Source of the DNA: Narthecium ossifragum
Taxonomy: Eukaryota; Streptophyta; Magnoliopsida; Dioscoreales; Nartheciaceae
Direction: 5' to 3'
DNA length: 64,000 nucleotides
NCBI GenBank assembly: GCA_963920575.1
Contig: OY986971.1
Span: 2,542,001 to 2,606,000 of the forward strand
A program made the translations under genes and the position numbers. Under the pieces are notes generated by a model. That model searched no databases and was not told where the DNA came from. It saw nothing but the letters and a program-made list of their open reading frames with translations. Positions 11,165-25,779 of the stretch are shown here, one piece after another. The first letter of the stretch is position 1, and every line of letters begins with the position of its first letter.

Positions 11165-14100
11165 AACTTATGATAACTTGCTAAAATATAGTTGTATAGA
11201 TATATTGGCATTGGATTTAATGATTTAGTTGCATCTCATTGTTCTTGCTTCTAGCATTCTCGATAAGATGGGAGCAAGTTCTTTTATACTGGTGTCATCT
11301 ACTGTAGATTAAACTAGCATTAGTTCTTATTCATATTTCACTAGAAACCAGTAGCAATAGCAGTATAGGAGAGTTCTCGCGGTACTAAGATGGAGCTTTG
11401 GTGCCTTGATGGATAAATTTCTTTGCAAATTAAAGTATTGAGGTCTGTTGCAGGCATATATAAGATGTCTGACATTGAAGTTATGTGAATCATTGAGAAT
11501 GCTAAGGAGCTCTCACCAAGGTTGTATTCAATATGGTGATGCATATGAGATGAATACATCTGTTTCGGTTTCTCTCATGGCAAGCTATGAGGTTTCTTAG
11601 CATATGAGATTTATCTGATGTTGGCTTTGAACTTAAAAGAAGTATGATATATGTTGGTGCTGCTATTTTTCTAGCATGGACGATAGCTTTGAGGTTACCT
11701 CTATATTTTGTAGAATAAATGAAATGGTTGATGTGATGTGGATTTCTTTAATCAGTGACGGACAATTTGCAAGCCAAAGTTTCTGGAAAGGGTTTAAATT
11801 GAGATTAGAATGGCAAGTGTCAGGTTATTGGATGATATACCTCGCCTATTAAACAAAGTGATGAAGAAGAGTACACAGTGCATAAAGTAAAGAATATACT
11901 ACTTGAGGCATTGTGGAATGAAGAAAAATATTAGTCCTCAAAAACTTTATAGAGGTTCTAAAATTGTCGACATCTGATTGTGTGGACATTGGTCAGGTAG
12001 AGCCTTAAGTTGTAGGTTTGATATTACTTTATTATTGTGTTTATTAATCGCTGCAGTCTGTGTTATGTTTAGCTGTTGATGTTGGCAATAAATTTTAGAG
12101 AATCTCAGAATCTCTTTGGGGTTCTAGGTGGTCCCACTCAAGGATTTTTTTATAGTTTCTATAGGCAGTGGTTGGTTAGGTAACTGAGGAGTTTTGTTAG
12201 GATTGAGGGGGTGTACGGTGCAATATGCACCCGTTGATTAGCCGGTGCATATTGCAACTGTTAGATCCCATCAAAAGTTCCGATTGGAATTAATGCCATT
12301 CAAGGAGTGGTCCCCACCAAATTTACTATGACAAACATGTTTTAACAGGAAAAGGAACACAGTAGCTATTATTGTGTATACACATGCACCGGTTGAGATG
12401 TGCATACAAATCTGGTTCTTGGATTGAGAATATGTATTAGTGTGTTTGTCAAGTGCTTGCGTTATGGATCATATTCTGTTGAAGATGATGGCTAAAGTTT
12501 AGGTAGTTCTATTCGGGGAGTTTGGATGGTCCATTCAAGAAGTTTAGAAGTTGGTAATTTGTAGTGATTGGGTTCTCTCGATGTCGGGGTGGGAGGGTTT
12601 TGAATGGTCCATGTAAGCAGTTTAAAGTTCCTAATTGATAATGCTTGTTTTTTGATCAGCGGTTCGTGGAGGATATATCTCATTAATTATGTCAACAGAT
12701 GAATAAGAGGAACCTAGAGTGTTACTTGATAAGTTGGGATATGCTTCTATTTGGAGATTTTGAAACAAAGCTATCACATAATTTGTTAATTTGGAAGACT
12801 TCTGGTATTGCTACTATCTAGCGCATGAAGAAGCAAATGCACTTCATATTCAGGAATTTTAAAACTAAAAGTCCACAATTTTGGGGATGTTCACATTTGG
12901 ATCTTTGGAAAACGATCAGATAATTTCTGAAACCAAAAGACACATGGTATTTGTAGATTTTTGGTGATTGGGACTGTAATAGAGCTCACTTTGGCCATGA
13001 GGGAAGTACTAGGAGATCTAGTTTGACTGTTACATAGCATGAAGTAGATCTAAAAATATTTCTATTGACACGATATGAACCCAAAATGATTGCTAAGGAA
13101 AATAATCTGCAAAATGCAACGGTAATATGGGAAGTATTGATTTCAACATTTAGTTGGTTAGTAGAGTCGACAATGGAATTTCAAACATAGTTGTTTGTGT
13201 CATTGCTCTCGTTGTTCTGGCCTTCTAAATAATACGGAAACAAGTGTACTGCATAGTTGCTATTCCATCATTGGAGACATAGTACATCACTAGGATGGAG
13301 ACTTGTTGCTTTTATTGAGGACATATAGCGTCTGGTACAATAGGGGAAGAGAAGCAACTTAGGGCGTTGGGATGATGAAAGACTAAATGTCGAGACGTTG
13401 TGGCAAGCAAATAACTATGTTACTTGATGACTTTGGAGATGTTTGCATTTGGATATTTGAGAAAGAAACTATCAGACCATCACAGGATTTGTAATTTGGA
13501 TGACATCTCACTATCAATCTAGTGCATGAAGAAGCGAATACACTTCATATTGAGGCATAATGAAAGAAAAGTCCACATTGTTCGAGATGTTCACATTTGG
13601 ATATCCAAAGACCATCATGTTATTGCTTAAATCGGAAGCCACATGGTATTGGTTGAATTTATGTGATCCAATAGAGAGCTCACGCTGGTAAAGGGCCATG
13701 ATAGTACTAGGAGATCTGGTTGGACCGTTACATGTATCAAGAAGATGCGAACACATTGTATTGACACGATAGGACCCCATATTAATTGCGAAGGAAAACA
13801 ATAAGCAAATAGTATTGGTGAAGATGAACTGTTGATGTCAAGAGATAGTGGCCTACTACTGTCTATGGTGGAGTTCGTAATGGTCATTGATGTCATTACT
13901 TTCTCTGTTGTGGCCTTCTTTATAAAATGGATATGTGGAGAAGTAGCATAGTACTAAGATGGGAATTTGTTGCTTTTATAGAGGATATATCACGTCAAGG
14001 TACCAATGAAGAAGAGCAATCTAGGGTGTGAGGATGAGCACAGATTAAATGTTGAGGTGTTTTGGCAAGCAGCAGATGATAATGTACTCGACGACTTTGG

Positions 14101-17100
14101 AGATACTTGGATTTGAATATTTGAACAAAACTATCGCATGATTACTAACTTGGATGTCACATGGATTGTAGCACATGAAGAAGGGTATACACTTTGTATG
14201 TATTCAGGCATTGTGAAAGTAAAAGTCCACATTTTGGATATGTTCAAAATTGAATATGCGGAAAACCATCACAAGATATCTGACATTGGAGGACACATGA
14301 TATTGATAGAATTTTCGTGATTGGGAATATAATACAGCTCACTTTGACAAAAGGGCTATGATGGAAGTACTTTGAGCTCTAGTTGGACTGTTACATAGCA
14401 TCATGTAGACACAATATGACACTGAATTGAGTGTGAAGGAAATAATCTGCAAATGGCAACGATAAGATGGGAAGTATTAGTTTCAACATATAGTGGTTGA
14501 GTACTATGATAATGGAGTTTCAAATATAGTTATTTATGTCGCTGTACTCGTTGTTCAGGCCTATGGAAAGAAGGCTCCTCTTAGTCATCCCAGTAGCATC
14601 CATAGAGACATAACATACTACTAGGATGGAAATTTGTTGCTTTTATGGAGGGATATATTACGTCAAGTATGATACCCAATGAACAGGAGCAACCTATGGT
14701 GTTTGGATGAGAGCAAATTAAACGTTGAAGAGTCGTGGCAAGTAAATGCCCATGTTATGTGATGACTTTAGAGATGCTTGCATTTGGGTATTCAGATAAA
14801 TTATCATATGATATCTAATTTGGATGACATCTGATATTGCTATTTGGATGTCTGAAACCCTTAGTATTTCTGCCATTGGAGGACACATTGTATTAGTATA
14901 ATTTTTGTGATTGGGAATGAAATAGAGCTCATGTATTGGTGAAAGGGCCATGGTGGAAGTACTACGAGATCTACTACTATTTGGATGTCTGAAAGCCCTC
15001 AGTATTTCTGCCATTGGAGGACACATGGTATTGGTAGAATTTTTGTGATTGGGAATGAAATAGAACTCACGTATTGGTGAAAGGGCCACTGTGGAATTAC
15101 TAAGAGATCTAGTTGGACTGTTACATAACATCAAGAAGATGAGAATACATTTGTATTGACACGATATGACCTGATATTGATTGCGAAGGAAAATAATCTA
15201 CAAATGTCAACGATGAAGTTCAAGTGTTGATGTCAAGATATAGTGGCCTAGTACTGTGTATGCTGGTGTCATTGCTTTCGCTGTATGGCCTTATTTATAA
15301 GATGGATATAAAGTATAAGTCTAGTTTCAAGTTGCTATAGTATAGTTCTGTGAAGATGTATAGTAATAGGATGGAAATTGTTGCTCTTATGAAGGATATC
15401 ATGTCGCGTACCAATGAAGAAGAGCGACTTAGGGATGAGCACAAACTAAATGTGGAGACATTTTGGCAAGCAAATGAGCATGTTACTTGATGACTTCGGA
15501 GATGCTTGGATTTGGATAATTGAAAAAAGAAATATTCATAATTACTAATTTGGATGCTTTGGTATTGCTACAATCAATCTTGTGCATGAAAGTAAAATTA
15601 GAAGTCCACATTTTTTTTGATGTTCATATTTGGATATCGGAAAACCATCATGTTGTTTTTGAAATCGACACATAGTATTGGTAGAATTTATGTGGTTGAA
15701 AATACGATAGGGCTCACGTTGGTAAAAGGCACACAATGGAAGAACTAGGGCATGTAGTTGGATTTTTACGTAGCAGAAAGAAAATGCGAACTCATATGAC
15801 CCGATATTGATTGCAATGGACAAGAATATGCAAATAGAAACGGTGAAGTGCGAAGTGTTGATGTCTAAATATAGTGGCCTACTACTGTCTATGCTGAAAT
15901 TTGTGATGGTCACGGATGTCATTGCTTTCGCTGTTATGGCCTTCTCCATAAGATGAAAACATGTATAGTTTCAAATTGCTATAGTAGCATCCGTGGAGAA
16001 GTAGCATAGTACTAGGATGGAGATTTCTTGCTTTTAAAGAGAATATATCTTGTCTAGTTTTGATAATGAAAAGCAACTAGGGTGTTAGGACGAGCACATA
16101 CTTAAAATGTCGAAGCCGTTGTGCCAAGCAAACGACCATGTTATTTGATGACTTTGGAGATGCTTGATCTTGGATATTTTGGGGGGGAAACTATTACACG
16201 GTTTCTAATTTGGATGACTTTTGGTTTTGGTCAAATTAATCTAGCGCATGAAGAAGCAAATACACTTCATGTTGAGACATCGTGAAAGTAAGAGTCCTGA
16301 ATTTTTGGAGATGTTCACATTTGGATATTGGAAAACCATCACGGAATTTCTGAAATCGGAGGACAATTAGAATGGGTAGAATTTATGTGATCAGGAATGC
16401 AATGTAGTTCATGTTAGTTAAAGGGCCACAATGAAAACACTAGGGGATATAATTGGACTGTTAGATGGCATTAAGAAGATCTGAACACATTTGTATTGAA
16501 CTGAAGTTGATTGTGAAGGACAATAATCTGCAAATGGCAATGGTGAAGTGTGAAGTGTTGATTTCAAGATACATTGGCCTACTACTGTCTATGCTGGAAT
16601 TTGTAGTACTCATGGATGTTAGATATCGTGAAAGTAAGAGTCTACAATTTTTTGAGATGTTCACATTTGGATATTGGAAAACCATGACATAATTTCTGAT
16701 ATCGGAAGACAATTAGAACGGGTAGAATTTATGTGATCAAGAATGCAATGTAGTTTATGTTAGTCAAATGGCCACAATGAAAGAACTAGGGGATAGCATT
16801 AAGAAGATGCGAGCACATTCGTATTGACCTGATGTTGATTGTGAAGGACAATAATCTGCAAATGGCAATGGTGAAGTGTGAAGTGTTGATTTCAAGATAT
16901 ATTGGCCTACTACTGTCTATGCTGCAATATGTAGTAGTCATGGATGTCATTGCTTTCGTTGTTATGGCCTTCCAAATAAGAGGGAAACAGTTCTAGTTTC
17001 AAGTTGCTATATTAGCATATGTGGTTAAGTAGCATAGTACCAGGATGGAGATGTGTTGCTTTTATAGAGGATATATCTCGTCGATTACCAACGAAGAGGA

Positions 17101-19408
17101 GCAACCTAGGGTGTTAGGTTGAGTTCAGACTAGATGTCGAGGCTTTATGGCACACAGCTGACCAATTCCTTGATGACTTTGGAGACACTTGGATTTGGAT
17201 ATTTTGAGTAAAACTATCACATGATTGCTAATTTGGAAGTTGCATGGTATTGCTACAATCTACAGCATTGTTCAGGTAAAAAGTTAAAAGTTCACAATTT
17301 TGGAGGTGTTAAAATGTGGATGTTTGAAAAACCATCACAATATTTCAGAAATTGGAAGATGCATGCTATTGGTAGAATATTTATGCTTGGGAATAGAATC
17401 GAGCTCACTTTGGGAAAACAACTATGATGGAAGTAGTTTGAGATCTAGTTAGACTGTTTCATAGCATTGAGTAGATGTCGACATATTTCTATTGACAAAA
17501 TAGGGCGCCGAATTGAATGAGGGAACATAATTTGCAAAAATGGTGACATGGGATGTATTAATTTTAACATATATTGGTTGAGTATTGTCGATAATAGAAC
17601 TTAAAACATGGTTATTCATGTCATTGTTCTCATTGTCCTAGCCTTCTGAATTATATGGAAACAAAGCTACTTCCTAGTTGCTATAGTAGTATCTGTGGAG
17701 ACATAACATAGTACTAGAATAGAAATTTGTTGCTTTTATGGAGGATGTATTACTTCAAGTACGATACCAATGAACAAGAGCAAGCTATGGTGCTAGGATG
17801 AGAACAAACTAACTGTCGAGGCGTTGTGGCAAGCAAATGACCATTTTATTTGATGACTTCTGGAGTTGCATGCTTGCATTTAGATATATGGGAAAAAAAT
17901 TATCAGATAATTTTTAATTTGGATGACATCTGGTATTGCTACAATCAATCTAGTGAATGAACAAGCGAATTCGCTTTTTATTGCGGCATCATGAAAGTAA
18001 AGCCCACCATTTGAGATGTTCACGTTTGGATATCAGAAGGCCATCACGTTATTTCTGATATTGGAAGACACGTGGTAATGGTGGAATTTATGTGACTGGG
18101 AATGCAATAGAGCTCACATTGGTAAAGGGGCCATAATGGAAGAACTAGGGGATATAGTTGGACTGTTACATAGCATCAAGAAGATTTGAAAGCATTTGTA
18201 TTGACATATATGGCCCAATAGTGATTGTGATAGTTAATAATCTGCAAATGGCAACGGTAAGTGCAAAGTGTTGATGTCAAGATATAGTGGCCTACTACTC
18301 TCTGTTGGAATTTCTAATAGTCATGGCTGTTATTGGTTTCGCTGTTTTGGCCTTCTCCATAAGATGAAACAAGTCTAGTTTCAACTTGCTATAAAAGCAT
18401 CTATGGAGACTAGCAGTCCTAGGATGGAGATTTGTTGCTTTTATAGAAGATATATCTCGTCGAGTACCGAGGAAGAAGAGCAACCCTAGGGTGTTGGGAT
18501 GAGCACGGGCTAAATGTCGAGGCATTTTGGCAAGGAAATGACCGTGTTACTTGGTGACTTTGTAGACGCTTGGAGTTGGATATTTGGAGCAAAACTATCA
18601 TATGACCAATATTTTGGAAGTAGGCTAGTAGTAGTATAGTCTAGCGCATGAAGAAGCGAATACACTCATATTCAGGCATTGTTAAAGTAAAAATGCACAA
18701 TTTTGGAAATGTTTAAATTTGGATATTTGGGAAACCATCACAAGTTTTAGAATCTGGGAGATGTATTGTAATGGTTGAATTTTTGTTGGGGAATGTACTA
18801 GAGCTCATTTTGGCAAAGGCTTGTGCAATGGAGGTAGTTTGAGATCTATTTGGATTATTGCATAGCATCAAGTAGATGCAAACATATTCGCGTCGACCCA
18901 ATGTGACACTAAATTGATTTGATTCCAAATTGATTGCGAATGAAAGTGATATGCAAATGGTAACAACAATATGCGAAGTGTTGATGTCTAGAATGAAGCT
19001 ATAGTGGAAAAAAGTATGTTTACCAGTTGCTAGAAGGAATCTCAGGGAGAGGTAGCATTGTACCTCATTGAAGAAGAGAAACATAGGCTTTTAGGCTAAG
19101 AATAGACTATATTTCTGACTTTGGAGAAGTTTGCATTTGGATATTTGGATCAAAACAAACATATGATTTTAATTCAGAAGACTCTGGGGTTCCTACACTC
19201 CAGTTTAAAAGGAAACGAATGCACTTTATATCGAGTGAGACTAAAAATTTAAAGCTTTGGAGATCTTTACATTTGGATCTGGGGAAAACCATCACATGGA
19301 TTCTGAAATTGGATGGCAAATGGTATTTGTAGAAGCAAAGTATTGGGACTTGGGAGTGCAAAAGGGCTATGATGGAGGCACTAGGAGATCTAGTTGCATG
19401 TTACGTGG

Positions 19409-20985
19409 TGATAATGCGTGAAAAGTGCACAAATCGCCCTTTTAGTTAAGTCCTATTAGTCTCCGAGCAATGCTATTTTGATAGTCTATGATGTATTTCA
19501 GGTATAAGAGCCTTCAACGAAGATTAGATTAAGTTTGGTGCTAAAACGAAGCTATTCTGACAATTCCATACAAACAAGATCGATCTTGTATCCCAAAGAA
19601 GATTGATCCTTTCATTCCGACAAGAAGCAGTCCAAGTGAAAAAAGTAGATCGATCTCATCCAAACCAGATCGATCTATTTTTTTGTGTCAGCCGGTTGAC
19701 CGCAAGCATGACAGAGAGTTGACAGAGAGCACTTTTCAACCAGATTGATCTGAGCCAAAGGAGATCGATCCGAACCTGGAAGCTCCAGTCACCTGTGAAA
19801 AGAAGATCAATTCTTTTTCCATCCAGGTCGATCTTGGTCGGGAAAAATCCATTTTCTGAAGTTCACGAAGAGAAGAAGATCGATCTGACCCCAAAGAAGA
19901 TCGATCTTTTTTGGGGCTGCGGGAAATAGTAATGGATAAGGACTAATCTGAGTTAGGTTTATCTGAGGACTATAAATAGCCCTTTTTGGTGGAATTTTTG
20001 GCAGCCTTCTATAAACGAATTTTCTTCATCTCTTAGGGTTTTTCCTTGCTTCATGTCCACAAATCTAAGTTAGAATCTTAAGATTTGATCCATGAGTGGA
20101 GCGTTTCATCAACTTTCATCGACGGATCTTCTTTTTAAGATGAGTAACTAAACTCTAGCTTAGGGATTTCTATGATGTATTAAAGATATTATCTAGGGTT
20201 TCCTATGGATTGGAGCATGTATTCTTTTGATGATTTTTAATGGATGAATCATTTATTGCTATATCTTATTGGTGTTGATTTATATTGTGGATGAATGATT
20301 TGTTCTATTATACCCTAAATCTAGGTCTTGTGTATGTTAGAGATTATGGATGGACTTGTTTCATGATACTTTCATTCTAGAACCATGATTGATCTATGTT
20401 TATGAATCCTAAACCCTAGATTAAGATTATAGGAGTGCTAGAACCACTATCTTAGTGCTAGAATCACTGAGACCAATATTCCTGACCTATCATTTATTCT
20501 TTATTATTATTGATTTGGCTTCCTCGAAGTGCTAGAACCATTTTGACTTATTCATCAAATATCCATTCTTTGATGATTTCATTCTAATGAAGAATTCTGA
20601 TAGATATTCGTTGAGTGATAGGTAGATCTAGCCATTCTTCTATCAACCTTTGAAAAACCATTTATGATCTATGGATTTGTTCTTATTCTAGAAAAACCTA
20701 GATAGTTCTTTATTACAGATTAGAAATTCCTACCTTACTTTCATAAGATTATTATTTTGAATTAGTTTAATTCTAGTTAAGAGTAGTTTAAAGACCAAAA
20801 TCACTTCCTTTCCCTAACTTTTGCTTTAGAACTATACATGGTTATTAGACTTAATATTTCTTTTTCTTGTGGATCGACTCGGACTCATTGCTATCTACTC
20901 ATAAAGTAATTAATTAGTGATTCGGATTATAAATTTCTAATTTTGGTGTTCTTGTTAAGACCACGACACTTTTTTAAGTATGTCA
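19409..20985 (+). repeat. Left LTR (1577 bp)
   Basis: Begins TGATAATGCGTGAAAAGTGC and ends AAGTATGTCA, giving the usual TG...CA termini. It contains several GATCGATCT words and a TATAAATAG box at about 19972, the likely LTR promoter. The same family gives the solo LTR at 48570-50199 and the inverted copy at 23300-24649. Confidence 0.85.
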
Positions 20986-21016
20986 AAATTTTGATAATCA
21001 AAATTTTGTCACGTCT

Positions 21017-23242
21017 ATGGATGATCTTAACCCAAATGACCATAATGATCATGAGGAAAACTCGAATTATCCTGAAGATCAAGGTCGCATGGCTATGAAA
21101 GATTTCTATGTTCCTGCTTCATTTACTTCTAATTCGTGCATTCAACATCCAGTCATAGGAGCTGTTCATTATGAAATCAAACCTCAATTTCTTCAATCTC
21201 TTCCTGCTTTTCATGGTTTATCTCATCAAGATCATTATAATCATATTCAAGAATTCATCTTGATTAGTTCTACCGTGAAAATCAATAACATTACGGAAGA
21301 TGTTTGGAGATTGAAACTCTTTCCTTTTACTTTTAAGGGCAAAGCTAAATATTAACTTACATCTTCAGAGCCTAGATCCATCACGACTTGGCCACACTTT
21401 CTTGCTAAATTCTTTCTGATTACAAAGACTAGTGATCTTAGAAAAGAAATTTCTTCTTTTAAATAAGCCGATGATGAATTGTTTCATGAAATATGGGATA
21501 GATATAAAGAACTTCTTAGAAAGTGTCCTCATCATCAATTTATTCAATGGGTCATCGTAGAGAACTTTTATAAATGTTTTAAAGAAAAACATCAAATGAC
21601 TATCGATGCCGCATGTGGAGTATTTATTACAAATCCTCTTGATGATTCGTGGAGACTTTTCGAGAGATTAGTTGAAAATTCTCAACATGATGCTTCATCT
21701 TCTAGGAATACCCGTGATTCTTCCAATCAATCTAAACTTTGAGGTACTCTTGAATTAGATGAATCTTCTAGTTTAGCTCAACAAGAATATGCTTTAAGTA
21801 GAAAGCTTGACCAATTTCTGACTCAAACGACAAACCATGTTATTTCTTCAAATCCTTCATTGCCTCCTTATTCAAGAGATATATATTTCTTATGTTCCAA
21901 TTCTGCCCATGATGTTACTGATTGTCATTTAGCTCCCCATTATTCAGAATTAGTTCAGGAACATGTTAGTGCAATTTATAATCATTCCAAACCGCATATG
22001 ATACGTATTTAAATACCTATAATCATGTTTTGCGAAATCATCCGAATTTCTCTTGAAAAACACCTAGTCAACAACATATTCTTTCAATCCAAGACCACCG
22101 ATGAACAATCAAAATCCGAATTATCCTCCTAAATTTCAACCTTCATATAGGCCTCTTCAAAATTATCCCTTTCAAGTGCCATATTAGTCTCAACCTTCTC
22201 AATCTTGGGGATATAAGCGAAATGGACCACCACAACCTCAAATACCTCAAAATCAATCTCTCTTCCTCCACCGCAATCAAATCAAAGTCCAAATATTGAT
22301 GATAGACTTGTGAAGGCTCTTGATTCTTTTGAAGCATGTACTCAATTGGTTCATTCTCATTCTCAAGCTTCAACTAAGATGAAAACTCAACTGGGTCAAT
22401 TAGCTAATGCTATGTCTAGGAGAGAAAAGGGGTAGACTACCTAGTCAACCTATTCCTAATCCTAATGGTCAACATTTCATTGATTCTTCTCATGAACAAG
22501 TTCAAGTAGAGACTACATTGCGAAGTGGAAAGACCTTTGTTAATGTTGAAAAACCGAATGAGGAATATTTAGAACAAGATTATGCATCTCAATCTCAACC
22601 TCATTCATGTAATGCAAATCCTTCTACTTCTCATGATTCATTAGATAGAGACTTGCATGCATCAAATGATAACGTTTTACCTGATAATTCGATTCTTACT
22701 CGTCAAGATTCTAATGCATCAACCTCATCACTTGAGCCGATTCCTAGGACCTATGTTCCGAAAGTTCCTTATCCTGAGGCCCTAGTAGATGGATTTCAAC
22801 TTCTTCCAAAAGTTCTAAACTTGATGAGATAATGGACGTTTTCAAGAAAGTTCATATCAATCTTCCTCTTTTGAATGCTATCAAACAGATTCCTTCTGAT
22901 GCGAAATTTCTGAAAGATTTATGCACTCATAAGCGTCAATCTAGATCTCATGTTTCCAAAAAGATTTTCTTGACTGAACAAGTGAGCTCAATCCTTCGTA
23001 GTGATATTCCTCCTAAACTCAAAGATCCAGATACTCCTACAATTTCTTGCACTATAGGAAACCGTTTGATTGAAAGAACTTTACTTGATTTAGGAGCTAG
23101 CGTGAACCTCATGCCTTATTCGTTATATTCCAAGTTTGGTAAAGGAGAACTTAAACCAACTACCATGACTCTACAGTTAGCTTATCGTTCAATTAAAACC
23201 CCATGGGGTGTGCTTGAAGATGTTCTCGTTAAAGTTGATTAA
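21017..23242 (+). pseudogene. gag-protease remnant of the LTR retrotransposon
   Basis: The frame starting at 21017 (MDDLNPNDHNDHEE) encodes the start of a plant Ty3/gypsy gag, including FHGLSHQDHYNHIQEF and WRLKLFPFTFKGKAKY. Stops interrupt it near 21354 and 21465. The gag continues at 21479-21742 with ELLRKCPHHQFIQW. After further breaks (22143-22406 is out of frame) there is a linker at 22407-22832 and then an aspartic protease at 22832-23242 with LLDLGASVNLMPYSLY, the DLGAS active-site variant common in plant gypsy elements. The pol domains after protease are missing. The next sequence, from about 23300, is inverted LTR. Confidence 0.85.
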
Positions 23243-23299
23243 TGTGTGTTTCTTGTGGATTTTGCGGTGTTGGATAGAAATTGTGGCAAGAAATTTAGC

Positions 23300-24649
23300 A
23301 AGGAAGTGATTTTGGTCTTTAAACTACTCTTAACTAGAATTAAACTAATTCGGAATAATAATCTTATGAAAGTAAGGTAGGAATTTTTAATCTGTAATAA
23401 AGAACTATCTAGGTTTACCTAGAATAAGAGCAAATCCATAGATCATAAATGGTTTTTCAAAGGTTGATAGAAGAATGGCTAGATCTACCTATCACTCAAC
23501 GAATATCTATCAGAATTCTTTATTAGAATGAAATCATTAAAGAATGGATATTTGGTGAATAAGTCAAAATGGTTCTAGCACTTCGAGGAAGCCAGATCAA
23601 TAATAATAAGGAATAAATGATAGGTCAGGAATATAGGTCTCAGTGGTTCTAGCACTCCTATAATCTTAATCTAGGGTTTAGGATTCATAAACATAGATCA
23701 ATCATGGTTCTAGAATGAAAGTATCATGAAACAATTTCATCCATAATCTCTAACATACACAAGACCTAGATCTAGGACATAATAGAACAAATCATTCATC
23801 CACAATATAAATTAACACCAATAAGATATAGCAATAAATGATTCATCCATTAAAAACCATCAAAAAAATACATGCTCCAATCCATAGGAAACCTTAGATC
23901 ATATCTTTAATACATCATAGAAATCCCTAAACTAGAGTTTGGTTACTCATCTTAAAAAGAAGATATGTCGATGAAAGTTGATGAAACGCTCCACTCATGG
24001 ATCAAATCTTAAGATTCTAACCTAGATTTGTGGACAGGAAGCAAGGAAAAACCCTAAGAGATAAAGAAAATTCGTTTATAGAAGGTTGCCAAAAATTCCA
24101 CTAAAAAGGGCTATTTATAGTCCTCAGATAAACCTAACTCGGATTAGTCCTTATCCATTACTATTTCCCGCAGCGCCAAAAAGGATCGATCTTCTTTATG
24201 GTCAGATCGATTTTCTTCTCTTCGTGAACTTCAGAAAATGGATTTTTCCCGACCAAGATCGATTTTCTTTTCACGGGTGACTGGACCTTCCAGGTTCGGA
24301 TCGATCTCCTTTGGCTCAGATCGATCTGGTTGAAAAGTGCTCTCTGTCATGCTTTTGGTCAACCGGCTGACACATAAAAATAGATCGATCTGGTTTGGAT
24401 AAGATTGATCTACTTTTTTCACTTGGACTGCTTCTTGCCGGAATGAAAGGATCGATTTTCTTTGGGATACAAGATCGATCTTGTTTGTACGGAATTGTCA
24501 AAATAGCTTCGTTTTAGCTCCAAACTTGATATAATTTTCGTTGAAGGCTTTAATACTTAAAATACACCATAGACTATCAAAATAGCATTGTTCGGAGACT
24601 TATAGGACTTAGTTAGAAGTGCAATTTATGCACTTTTCACCCATTATCA
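23300..24649 (-). repeat. Inverted, 3'-clipped LTR copy
   Basis: The reverse complement of this block matches 19409 to about 20815 of the left LTR, including the GATCGATCT words and the segment ending CCAAAATCACTTCCTT. The final 170 or so bases of the LTR are missing at the inner boundary. The arms can therefore fold into a hairpin about 1.35 kb long with a loop of about 2.5 kb. Confidence 0.85.
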
Positions 24650-24769
24650 CATGACATGAGGTAGATGTGAACATGGATTGCCATACCTGTGGCACGCGCT
24701 GTGCCTGCAACTTGTCGGTAAGGTACTCGCCGTGCTGGACCGACACGCCTCTGTGCCGGTCCAGATGAG

Positions 24770-25332
24770 TGAAATTCACTCGTTTTCAACATCTCCAATT
24801 GACCAAATATAATCTCTTATATCAGAGTAGAGTGAAAACATACAAAGGTAGTATAATACATTACATGACACATAATCAACAACTCAATATATATCTCATA
24901 TGAGTATACATCAAGTGCTTTCTTAGACTAATCATAATCTATCATCGGTGGTCTAAGATAAATGTTTTTATTAGAACTCAAGTGTTGCATATACTGAGCG
25001 ATAGTCATATAAGGTAAATAATAGATTTCAAAATCTCTAATGAGTAACTGATACTCTGCAACATCATGTTTGAAATTAATGACAGTCTTAGTAGCCTATA
25101 TGGTCAGCACTTCAATCCGATGTGGTTGGTATGGTTGGTTTGTATCAGGATAGCCATACGAATATCCGGAACTATCACGTGAAGTAGATGATTTGGTATC
25201 TACAAAAATACCCTGCATGAAGGTAGGTTCATGTGGCCACTGAGGCTGGCCGATGTGACTAGAATGATGTGACGTAGCATAACTGTCATAATTATGCTGG
25301 TACGAAGAGGCAGACGAAGATGAACTGATTTC
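24770..25332 (-). pseudogene. Putative hAT transposase C-terminal tail remnant
   Basis: The minus strand from about 25332 downward reads SSSSASSYQHNYDSYATSHH, then GQPQWPHEPTFMQGIF, SSGYSYGYPDTNQPYQPHR and a further open stretch interrupted by single stops. Ser/Tyr/Gln-rich tails of this style follow the dimerisation domain in some plant hAT transposases. That match is a general impression, not a specific alignment. No BED finger or catalytic region is visible. Confidence 0.4.
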
Positions 25333-25779
25333 TACAAATTTTAAAAAAAAATTCTACGATTTTTTTAAATTTTCCTAAGAATTTTAAAAAAATTCTACGA
25401 ATTTTTAAATGTTATAAAATTATTTTAAATTTTCTCTATAACATTTATCAATTAATATAAAAGCTATCGTAAGTAACTAACATAGAAAGTAACATAAGCA
25501 ATTAACGTAAAAATTAACATGAATAAGTAATGAAAAAACTAAATAGCATTAGAAAGTAATATAATAATTTAAATGATTATTAATATAAGATTTTAAAATT
25601 TCATATAATACATTTAATTATCGAAAAGTCACCATTATTAGATAAAAAAGAATGCTAAAAACAATCATGATTAAAAAAAATTTAGTAATTACCATCATTA
25701 AATAAAAAATAATAAATTAATAACATACTATATGAGGCTTATCATTGATAAATAATATACCAATTTTTAGCCCATCGAC

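Larger units (their letters stand above)
19409..24649 (+). mobile_element. Ty3/gypsy-type LTR retrotransposon with an inverted second LTR, inserted in the tandem array
   Basis: A left LTR (19409-20985), a partial internal region with gag and protease remnants (21017-23242), then LTR sequence in reverse orientation (about 23300-24649). The outer ends are TGATAATG and CATTATCA. The flanking 5-mers CGTGG (19404) and CATGA (24650) occupy the same place in the array unit and differ by two transitions, as expected of an aged target-site duplication. Reverse transcriptase, RNase H and integrase are absent. The element is dead and also structurally rearranged. DLGAS-type protease and LTR length fit the Athila/Tat side of Ty3/gypsy; that placement is inference. 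Confidence 0.85.

Noticed and set aside
12205..12420. Possible MITE with GTGCAATATGCACC and CATGCACCGGTTG words
   Set aside because: The inverted words are short and no consistent terminal repeat or target duplication could be fixed.
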